Part shown: in pieces, positions 7,427 to 12,946 of the stretch | Layout: each line of letters opens with the position of its first letter | How positions within the stretch are numbered: position 1 is the stretch's first letter | From: a bacterium | GTDB taxonomy: Bacteria > Gemmatimonadota > Glassbacteria > GWA2-58-10 | Length of the DNA: 15,264 bases | Assembly: GCA_021372515.1 (NCBI GenBank) | Contig: JAJFUG010000068.1 | Location: 1-15,264 of the forward strand | Direction of reading: 5' to 3' | The notes under the pieces: model-generated | Told to the model about the DNA's origin: nothing | Databases searched by the model: none | Seen by the model: only the letters and a program-made list of their open reading frames with translations | Position numbers and translations under genes: made by a program

Positions 7427-8880
7427 TGCGTATCCTGCTGGTCGATGACGAGGTTGTGGGAAGAAAATACCTCTCCGAGTTTCTGGGCAAGCGGCACGGC
7501 CACACGGTCACCCAGGTGGAGAACGCCGAGCAGGCCCTGGTCGAGATGCGCCGGGAGCCCTACCCGCTGGTGATGACCGACATCATCATGCCTGGCATGA
7601 GCGGGCTGGAGCTTCTGACCGAGATCAAGAACCTGCCGTTTGGCCGCGACTGCGATGTGATCCTGCTGACCGGCTACGCGGATGTCAGCACCGCGGTGCA
7701 GGCCCTGCGCGCCGGCGCCTACGACTACCTGCGCAAGCCGATCAAGCTGGACGAACTGGTGGCTTCGGTCAACCGGGCGGCGGAGCATCAGGCCCTGCTG
7801 CGGGACAACCGCGAGCTGACCAGCTTTTTCGAGCAGCGCCTGGCGGATGCCACCCGCGAGACCGAGTCCCAGCTCAAAAACATCCGTCGGGCCTATGCCG
7901 AGATCGTGGGCACGGGACGTATCGGCGCGTTTTCGGACGCCATGCGGGCCGTGCTGGCCATGGCCGACCGCCTGAACTCCGACCGCTCGGTCCCGGTGCT
8001 GATCGAGGGTGAGACCGGCACGGGCAAGGAACTGGTGGCCCGGCGCGTGCACTACGGCAACGGCGAGGTCACGACTCCCTTTGTCTCGATCAACTGCTCC
8101 GCCCTGACCGCCACATTGTTCGAAAGCGAGCTGTTCGGCTACGAGGGCGGGGCGTTCTCCGGCGCCAAGCGCGCCGGACAGAAAGGCAAGCTGGAGCTGG
8201 CCGACGGTGGCACGCTGTTTCTGGACGAGATCGGCGACATGCCGCTGGAGCTGCAGCCCAAGCTGCTGCGCGTGCTGGAGGAGCGGGCGTTCTACCGGGT
8301 GGGGGGCCTGCGGCGCATCGAGGTGGACTTACGGATCATCTGCGCCACGAACAAGAAGCTGGAGGCCGAGGTCGAACGCGGCTCGTTCCGCCGCGACCTG
8401 TATTACCGCCTGAACCTGGGCCGGGTCTACATCCCGCCGCTGCGCGAGCGGCGCGAGGCCATCGCCCCGCTGGCCTACATGTTTCTCGACTATTACGCCT
8501 CGGTCAAGAATTCGGCTTTCCGCGGGTTCACGCCCGAGGCGCTGAACCTGCTGAAAGAGCATGCCTGGCCGGGCAACGTGCGCGAGCTGGAAAACGCCGT
8601 GGAGCGAGTGGTCCTGATGTACAACGACGCCATGGTCACCCCGCGACACCTTCAGTTCCTGAGCCAGGACAAGGCCGACACGATCCAGCAGAACCCCGAC
8701 CTGACCGTGCTGCGTCCCGGCGTCCTGGCCCTGCCCCCCGACAGCCTCGACCTGGGGCAACTGGAGGCCGAAATCGTGCGCAAGGCGCTGGCCATGTTCA
8801 GCGGCAACAAGACCCAGACCGCGAAATACCTTAACCTGACCCGCAGCGAGCTGTATTCCCGTCTGAAGAGCATCTACTGA
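7426..8880 (+). CDS. NtrC-type sigma-54-dependent response regulator
   Basis: This 484-aa activator has the standard order of domains. The receiver (1-120) has acidic D8/D9, phospho-acceptor D52 in TDIIMPGMSG, T82 and K104. After a coiled linker (about 120-160) comes the AAA+ domain (about 162-400), with Walker A GETGTGKE (195-202) and Walker B TLFLDE (263-268). It also has the FRRDLYYRLN segment and the WPGNVREL motif (381-388). The C-terminal Fis-type HTH spans about 445-482. It should bind upstream sites and remodel sigma-54 RNA polymerase using ATP. The sigma-54-contacting loop reads GAFSGA (242-247) instead of the canonical GAFTGA, a conservative change. Its ATG overlaps the kinase stop (TGATG at 7424-7428), so the pair is translationally coupled. 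The next gene downstream has half-site repeats and -24/-12-like elements before it, making it a natural target. Confidence 0.95.
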   Translation: MRILLVDDEVVGRKYLSEFLGKRHGHTVTQVENAEQALVEMRREPYPLVMTDIIMPGMSGLELLTEIKNLPFGRDCDVILLTGYADVSTAVQALRAGAYDYLRKPIKLDELVASVNRAAEHQALLRDNRELTSFFEQRLADATRETESQLKNIRRAYAEIVGTGRIGAFSDAMRAVLAMADRLNSDRSVPVLIEGETGTGKELVARRVHYGNGEVTTPFVSINCSALTATLFESELFGYEGGAFSGAKRAGQKGKLELADGGTLFLDEIGDMPLELQPKLLRVLEERAFYRVGGLRRIEVDLRIICATNKKLEAEVERGSFRRDLYYRLNLGRVYIPPLRERREAIAPLAYMFLDYYASVKNSAFRGFTPEALNLLKEHAWPGNVRELENAVERVVLMYNDAMVTPRHLQFLSQDKADTIQQNPDLTVLRPGVLALPPDSLDLGQLEAEIVRKALAMFSGNKTQTAKYLNLTRSELYSRLKSIY

Positions 8881-8888
8881 GCCGGCCG

Positions 8889-9039
8889 CAGTTGAAATCA
8901 TCGCTGTCTTGAAACGATCAGTTGTCTAAAAATCGACAACTGTACGAAAATCTGCGTCGAAATTCGCATACCTGCATTTCCGTAGACAACCCCCGGTTTT
9001 CACTCCCGTTTCTAATCTGGTGATAAGAAAGCAGTTGTA
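8889..9039. promoter_or_regulatory. Cluster of CAGTTGTC half-sites: candidate activator-binding region
   Basis: CAGTTGTC (8919-8926) and GACAACTG (8935-8942) form a perfect 8-8-8 inverted repeat. Further matches are CAGTTG at 8889-8894, GACAAC at 8985-8990 and CAGTTGT at 9032-9038. Distances between the centres of the last four sites are about 16, 48 and 49 bp. Such clustered dyads upstream of a sigma-54-type promoter are where NtrC-family proteins usually bind. The adjacent regulator gene makes it the likely ligand. This is inference. Confidence 0.5.
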
Positions 9040-9063
9040 ATTTTAGGCTTCCTGCAAGTGTCC

Positions 9064-9079
9064 TGGCATCATTCTTGTC
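9064..9079 (+). promoter_or_regulatory. Candidate sigma-54 (-24/-12) promoter for the receiver gene
   Basis: TGGCA (9064-9068) and TTGTC (9075-9079) have the correct spacing for TGGCAC-N5-TTGC, with 10 bp between GG and the -12 dinucleotide. The conserved GC is GT here. An alternative with an exact GG-N10-GC lies at 9019-9032 but has poor flanks and overlaps a half-site. Initiation from the first would fall near 9090, 60 nt before the ATG at 9151. Confidence 0.4.
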
Positions 9080-9085
9080 TATTAA

Positions 9086-9099
9086 GAAAACAAGTTTTC
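9086..9099. repeat. Inverted repeat GAAAAC-AA-GTTTTC at the presumed transcription start
   Basis: Six-base perfect arms (9086-9091, 9094-9099) flank a 2-bp centre. It lies where transcription from the candidate sigma-54 promoter would begin and is therefore placed like an operator. As RNA it could not form a stable hairpin because the loop is too short. Confidence 0.35.
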
Positions 9100-9150
9100 A
9101 AGTGTCCCTTCAGGGAACGCGGCTCAACCAAATCGCGGGACGAGGCAAGA

Positions 9151-9543
9151 ATGGGAACCAAGCCGAGGGTAATGCTGATCGATGATGACCGGACGATGGC
9201 GGAGAGCCTGACCGGTGTCCTGGAGAAGCTCGGGTGCACGGTATATATGTTCTGCGATCCCCTGGAGGCCATGGAATCGTACGATCCCTCGGCCACGGAC
9301 GCGGTTTTCACCGACCTGACCATGCCCGGGATGAACGGGTTGGAGGTCCTGCACAGGGTCCGCTCCGCCGATCCGTCAGTCCGGGTGGTCCTGGTGACCG
9401 GCAGCGTGGATGGCGAGTGGCGCGGGGAGGCCGAACGGGCGGGTGTTTTCCGGGTTCTGACCAAGCCGCTCAACATCGCGATGCTGGTCAAAGTTCTGGC
9501 GGAAATGCAGATGCCGTCTCACGACCTGGCGGCTGTAATCTGA
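9151..9543 (+). CDS. Stand-alone receiver (CheY-like) response regulator
   Basis: The 130-aa protein consists of a single receiver domain with no output domain. MLIDDD contains the acidic pair (D11/D12), phospho-acceptor D55 lies in FTDLTMPGMNG (53-63), T83 is in LVTGS, and the K105-P106 pair is in LTKPL. All phosphorylation residues are present. The C-terminus ends ten residues after the last predicted helix. The start is ATG 9151, with GAGG five nt upstream. A frame continuing upstream to 9058 has no ribosome site and would cover the promoter region. Lone receivers usually act by protein-protein contact, in phosphorelays or as phosphate sinks. Here the likely partner is the kinase encoded upstream, with expression driven by the NtrC-type protein. 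That partner assignment is inference from position. Confidence 0.9.
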   Translation: MGTKPRVMLIDDDRTMAESLTGVLEKLGCTVYMFCDPLEAMESYDPSATDAVFTDLTMPGMNGLEVLHRVRSADPSVRVVLVTGSVDGEWRGEAERAGVFRVLTKPLNIAMLVKVLAEMQMPSHDLAAVI

Positions 9544-9843
9544 CGGGGCTGCGGGGTGCAACTCCGGCGGCCCACCGCGGCACTGCCGTTCGGTGTACAT
9601 CCGGACGGGGGTTGTCCGGGCTGAAAGACATCTGACAAATCCGGCGGCGGGCGCCGGAAGGGAGACAGGGTGGTGACGGGCGGAGAGGGGCACAATCCCG
9701 GGGCAGAGTGATTGCTTTCTTTCAGCCGATGCGGCAACCCCCGTCCCAGGCTCTACTTTCGGCGTTTCAGGATGCAGAGTTTCGAAACGGAACGAGAAAC
9801 GCCTTCCGTTCCGGGCAGGGTGCGACACAGACTGAAAAAAAAA
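9544..9843. other. Gene-free stretch with several hairpins and nested inverted repeats
   Basis: Hairpins CCGGAC/GTCCGG (9601-9606, 9614-9619) and TCCGGCG/CGCCGGA (9640-9646, 9652-9658) follow the receiver gene, but neither has a T run. Further on are GGCGTTTC/GAAACGCC (9761-9768, 9796-9803), the palindrome GTTTCGAAAC (9779-9788) and CGGAAC/GTTCCG (9788-9793, 9808-9813). These are mutually overlapping and lie 30-80 bp upstream of the next promoter. No coding frame here looks real. Confidence 0.45.
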
Positions 9844-9873
9844 GTGGCATTTCGGTGGGCGAGCGATTATAAT
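9844..9873 (+). promoter_or_regulatory. Sigma-70-type promoter for the double-HTH gene
   Basis: A perfect TATAAT (9868-9873) is preceded at 18 bp by GTGGCA (9844-9849, 4/6 of TTGACA), just after a run of nine A's (9835-9843). Initiation near 9880 gives a ~28-nt leader ending in GGAGG (9899-9903) before the ATG at 9908. Confidence 0.6.
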
Positions 9874-9907
9874 ATACTAAAAAGTACAGATTAGAGGCGG
9901 AGGCCAG

Positions 9908-10291
9908 ATGAACACGGTATTCCTTAGGGAAATCGAACTGTTTGGCTTCAAGGTGTCCCTGGCGATCAGGCGTGGCGTCGGGAGGATACACCGGACTCGC
10001 AACCGGAACGAAAAAGTGGTGAAGGACTACAAACTGGGCAATTCCATCAGGGAAATAGCGGACAAGTACGGGGTCACGGTGGGCCGCATCTCGCAGATTC
10101 TGGTGGAGGAGGGGGCGCGCTCGCCGCGCTGGAGCCGCATGACCAGCCGTCAGCGCAAGCTGATCTACAAGCTGGACCGCAAGGGGTTGTCCAAATCCGA
10201 GATCGGACGCCAGGTGGGGGTCTCCCGCACCCGGGTCAGACAGATATTGCAGGACGGGACTTTCCAGCAGGGAGACCTGACCGGCGAATAA
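9908..10291 (+). CDS. Small basic protein with two sigma-region-4-like helix-turn-helix motifs
   Basis: This 127-aa, Arg/Lys-rich protein contains two HTH motifs. The first is NSIREIADKYGVTVGRISQIL (about 45-65). The second is GLSKSEIGRQVGVSRTRVRQIL (about 93-114). Both have the EIA/EIG...GV(T/S)...R(I/V)xQIL pattern of sigma-70 region 4.2 and closely parallel the last HTH of the sigma factor encoded next (EIGEIFGVTRERIRQI). No sigma region 2 is present, so it is not itself a complete sigma factor. It likely binds DNA, possibly with two tandem recognition helices. ATG 9908 has GGAGG 4 nt upstream and a good promoter. The sigma gene starts 122 bp later in the same direction and may be co-transcribed. 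I do not recognise a named family. It could be a resolvase-HTH-like or HTH_23-type regulator. Confidence 0.75.
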   Translation: MNTVFLREIELFGFKVSLAIRRGVGRIHRTRNRNEKVVKDYKLGNSIREIADKYGVTVGRISQILVEEGARSPRWSRMTSRQRKLIYKLDRKGLSKSEIGRQVGVSRTRVRQILQDGTFQQGDLTGE

Positions 10292-10413
10292 AGGCGAAGG
10301 ACGTTGTGGCGGGTGGGAAGTAGCGAGGGCGGTGTGTAAGTCTGGTTGTAAGCAGGGATTACGAATTGATTAACGGGTGGCTTTGAACCGATTCGAGTAT
10401 ATAGGGAGGAGTC

Positions 10414-11304
10414 ATGGCCGGTGCGAAGAAAAGACCCAACGGAATCAAGTATCTGCGGAATCAGACACATGACTGGCTGGATGAGAATTCGGTTTCGCTT
10501 TACTTCAAGGAGATAAGCAACTACCCGAAGCTCACCTCCGAGGAGGAGGCGCGCTGTGCGCGCGCTTTCCGCGATGGGGATGAGCGCGCGTTGGAAAAGC
10601 TGGTGATCTCCAACCTGCGTTTCGTGGTTTCGATCGCCAAGAAATACCAGCACCTCGGGGTGTCGCTCTCCGACCTGATCAACGAGGGCAACATCGGGCT
10701 GATCCGCGCGGCGCGCAAGTTTGACGAGACCCGCGGCGTGCGGTTCATCACCTATGCTGTCTGGTGGATCAAGCAGGCCATTTTCCAGTACCTGAGCGAG
10801 CAGGGACGGATCGTGCGTATCCCGCTCAACTGGTCCAACACGATCTACAAGATGCAGAAAGCCCAGAACACGCTGAGCCAGGAGCTGGGGCGCGACCCGA
10901 CGAACCAGGAGATTTCGGACGAGATCGAGATGGACCTGGAGGAGGTCAACCGGATGATGCCGCACTGCCAGCCGCATTATTCGCTCGAATCCAGCTCTAC
11001 CAGCCAGGATGATGTGATGCTGATGAATTCCCTGGCGGATGAGGACTCGCCCAGTCCGATGGAGGGCATGTTCGACTACGACCTCAAGCGCCTTGTGCAG
11101 GGCATGCTCGAGGGCATCCAGGACCGCGAGGCCCGTATCCTCAAGTACTACTATGGCCTGGACGATTCCGAGCCGATGACCCTGGAGGAGATCGGCGAGA
11201 TTTTCGGGGTCACCCGCGAGCGTATCCGCCAGATCAAGGAAAAGGCGCTCAAGAACTTGATGCAGGCTTACAGCGAGGACACTGTCGCCACCCTGATGAA
11301 CTGA
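10414..11304 (+). CDS. Primary-type sigma-70 factor (RpoD/RpoS class, no region 1.1)
   Basis: The 296-aa protein contains region 1.2 (SVSLYFKEISNYPKLTSEEE, 26-45). Region 2 includes the core-binding LRFVVSIAKKY (68-78), DLINEGNIGLI (87-97) and the DNA-melting/-10-recognising KFDETRGVRFITYAVWWIKQAI segment (102-123). Region 3 spans about 138-215. Region 4 has the -35-recognising HTH EEIGEIFGVTRERIRQIKEKALKNL (258-282). It lacks region 1.1 and the long non-conserved insertion of proteobacterial RpoD, as do the ~290-aa primary sigmas of Bacteroidota and relatives. It could be the housekeeping sigma or a group 2 sigma. The recognition residues are those of a TTGACA/TATAAT-class factor. GGGAGGA (10404-10410) lies 3 nt before ATG 10414. 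No clear promoter is seen in the 122-bp gap, so read-through from the HTH gene is plausible. Confidence 0.93.
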   Translation: MAGAKKRPNGIKYLRNQTHDWLDENSVSLYFKEISNYPKLTSEEEARCARAFRDGDERALEKLVISNLRFVVSIAKKYQHLGVSLSDLINEGNIGLIRAARKFDETRGVRFITYAVWWIKQAIFQYLSEQGRIVRIPLNWSNTIYKMQKAQNTLSQELGRDPTNQEISDEIEMDLEEVNRMMPHCQPHYSLESSSTSQDDVMLMNSLADEDSPSPMEGMFDYDLKRLVQGMLEGIQDREARILKYYYGLDDSEPMTLEEIGEIFGVTRERIRQIKEKALKNLMQAYSEDTVATLMN

Positions 11305-11325
11305 TCCCGGTGGGGATGGAAATTG

Positions 11326-11365
11326 AACGAGCCGCGGTCCCTTATCCCGGGGGCCGCGGCTCGTT
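11326..11365. terminator. Strong hairpin terminator between convergent genes
   Basis: Perfect 12-bp arms AACGAGCCGCGG (11326-11337) and CCGCGGCTCGTT (11354-11365), with a 16-nt loop, lie 21 bp after the sigma stop. A GTTTGT stretch follows on the plus strand and CAATTTCC on the minus strand. It lies between the plus-strand sigma gene and the minus-strand acyltransferase and may end both transcripts. Confidence 0.7.
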
Positions 11366-11393
11366 GTTTGTGGGCAGACCGCTGCGGCCTGGT

Positions 11394-12512
11394 TCAGGCT
11401 TTGAGAAATATTTTCTGGCGGTACAGGAAATACAGGACCAGCCATTTGACCGTCAGCACGCAGGCTGCGTAGAACAGCGGCTGGATGTCCCCCAGATGAT
11501 TGACAAAGCCGTGAATGAAAATATCGGCCAGGCTGCCGAAATTGAACAGGCGCTGGGCTACGTAGATCGTGATCGGGTTGAGGCCGATCACCACGAACGG
11601 GAACGCCCAGCGGCTCAGCCCGCGCAGGTCGATCACCCAGTAGAACAGCGCCAGCAGAAGGGCGCTCAGGCCGGCCCCGTAGAGAGTATAGGAACTGCTC
11701 CAGAGGAACTTGTTGATCGGCAGCCAGGGGTGCCAGATCCAGGCAATCACCGACGAGACCACGCCCCAGAGCACAAGGCGGCGCACTTTCGCCATTCCGT
11801 CCAGGGGTGAGCGCAGAAGGTGGCCGGCCAGCACTCCGGCCAGGGTCGAGGCGATGGAAGGGAGAGTCCCCAGGATGCCCAGGTAGTCGCCGCCGGCGTA
11901 GCCGTTGTGAAAGCCCGGCAGGAACAGGCGGTCCACGTAGCTGGAGAGGTTGCCCTCCGGGGTGATCACGCCGGCGCCGAAACCCGGCACCGGGACCAGG
12001 GCCATCAATGCCCAGTAAATGAGCAGCAGCGCCGCCCCGGTCACGGCTTGCCCGCGCCAGCCCGTGCGCAGCATAAGCAGGCCGCAGAGCAGGTAGCACC
12101 AGGCGATCCGGTGCAGCACGCCGGTGTGGCGCATTTCAGAGAACCGTGGGAAGTCGAGCAATCCATTGAAAATATAGCCCAGGACAATCAGGGTCAGGAA
12201 GCGCTTGAGGATATGTCCCGCAATTTCGCGCCGGCTCTGGCCGCGCTCCAGGCGTCGGCTGATCGCGAACGGCATGCTCGTGCCCACGATGAACAGAAAG
12301 AGCGGGTAGATCAGGTCGTAGAAAGTGAAACCGTTCCAGGCGCAGTGCTCGAACTGACCTGTCAGCGCCAGCGCCCAGGGCGCGCCGATCAGCCGCAGGA
12401 ACGCCACGGCCACCGTGTCCCCGCCGATGATCCAGAACATGTCGAACCCGCGCAGTGCATCCAGCGACAGAATCCTGCCCCCGGCTGGGGCATTGCCGGT
12501 CTTCCCGTCCAT
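11394..12512 (-). CDS. HGSNAT-like (DUF5009-type) membrane acyltransferase
   Basis: This 372-aa multi-pass membrane protein begins with SLDALRGFDM (16-25). That motif opens the heparan-alpha-glucosaminide N-acetyltransferase-like family. The HCAWNGFTFYDLIYPLFLFIVG block (56-77) contains His56, aligned by motif with the catalytic His of human HGSNAT (HSxWNGLT). GVLHRIAWCYLL (131-142), WLPINKFLWSSSYTLYGAG (263-281) and GLNPITIYV (310-318) are further family signatures. About ten hydrophobic segments are visible. Members are thought to move acetyl groups from cytoplasmic acetyl-CoA across the membrane to periplasmic sugars. The bacterial substrates are mostly unknown. On the minus strand GAGGAG (12521-12526) lies 8 nt before the ATG. 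It is transcribed away from the carbamoyltransferase set, so joint function is not implied. Confidence 0.85.
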   Translation of the reverse strand: MDGKTGNAPAGGRILSLDALRGFDMFWIIGGDTVAVAFLRLIGAPWALALTGQFEHCAWNGFTFYDLIYPLFLFIVGTSMPFAISRRLERGQSRREIAGHILKRFLTLIVLGYIFNGLLDFPRFSEMRHTGVLHRIAWCYLLCGLLMLRTGWRGQAVTGAALLLIYWALMALVPVPGFGAGVITPEGNLSSYVDRLFLPGFHNGYAGGDYLGILGTLPSIASTLAGVLAGHLLRSPLDGMAKVRRLVLWGVVSSVIAWIWHPWLPINKFLWSSSYTLYGAGLSALLLALFYWVIDLRGLSRWAFPFVVIGLNPITIYVAQRLFNFGSLADIFIHGFVNHLGDIQPLFYAACVLTVKWLVLYFLYRQKIFLKA

Positions 12513-12702
12513 CGGCCCGACTCCTCGGCTATGGTGCCGTGTAAGCGTATCAGGAGCAATCTTGAACCAGGCAAAAGATCACAAAGAAAATACGCCACCT
12601 TTGCTCCACCGCAAGTACATTGACACCTCTGGAGTTCACCCGGTCCGGCCGGCCTCGGTACGATATTTGCCTGTTCCCTTGTTCCAGCCAGACCGGTTTC
12701 GA

Positions 12703-12733
12703 TTGACAAGGCACTGGAAATCATTTAAATAAT
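12703..12733 (+). promoter_or_regulatory. Candidate promoter for the carbamoylation gene set
   Basis: A perfect TTGACA (12703-12708) is followed by an AT-rich TAAATAAT. The -10 could be TAAATA at 17-bp spacing (12726-12731) or AATAAT at 19 bp (12728-12733). Initiation near 12740 gives a ~35-nt leader before the ATG at 12774. The 261 bp between this set and the divergent acyltransferase otherwise show nothing clear. Confidence 0.5.
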
Positions 12734-12773
12734 CTGCGAACCGACAATTCCCACCCCTCTACGGAGCCTGTGA

Positions 12774-12932
12774 ATGCCGAAGATGAGTCTGATCGCCGAG
12801 CTGTGGGATTTCCTGAGGCACCAGAAAAAATGGTGGCTCACCCCCATAGTTGTCGTGCTGCTGCTGCTGAGCGTGCTGATAATTTTTGCCGAGAGTTCGG
12901 TGCTGTCGCCCTTCATCTACACTCTATTTTAA
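12774..12932 (+). CDS. 52-aa single-helix membrane protein, DUF5989/SxtK-like
   Basis: The small frame MPKMSLIAELWDFLRHQKKW... ends in FIYTLF and TAA (12930-12932). It has a short amphipathic N-terminus (LWDFLRHQKKWW, 10-21), one transmembrane helix (about 23-38, TPIVVVLLLL then SVLIIF) and an outer tail AESSVLSPFIYTLF. That pattern of LW.FL..+KK.WL, hydrophobic stretch, then S.(V)(A/S)PFIYTLF is characteristic of the DUF5989 family, which includes SxtK. GGAG (12763-12766) is 7 nt before ATG 12774, and an internal ATG at 12783 is less well placed. It is too short for many gene callers, and a longer frame in another phase overlaps it. It lies 14 bp before the carbamoyltransferase TTG, with which such proteins are habitually linked. 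Its function is unknown. A membrane scaffold for the carbamoyltransferase is inference. Confidence 0.85.
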   Translation: MPKMSLIAELWDFLRHQKKWWLTPIVVVLLLLSVLIIFAESSVLSPFIYTLF

Positions 12933-12946
12933 GCGGAGAGCACGTT

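Noticed and set aside
9058-9150. Upstream extension of the lone receiver gene
   Set aside because: The receiver domain begins just after ATG 9151, which has a ribosome site. The extension covers the candidate promoter and start point.
10165-12099. Long minus-strand frame (644 codons) spanning the sigma gene and part of the acyltransferase
   Set aside because: It crosses the sigma factor, the terminator and another minus-strand gene in a different phase, and has no domain logic.
12770-12946. N-terminal extension of the carbamoyltransferase from GTG 12770
   Set aside because: The extension lies out of phase over the 52-aa DUF5989-like gene. The family start motif (LGISAFYHDSAA) begins just after TTG 12947, which has its own GGAG.
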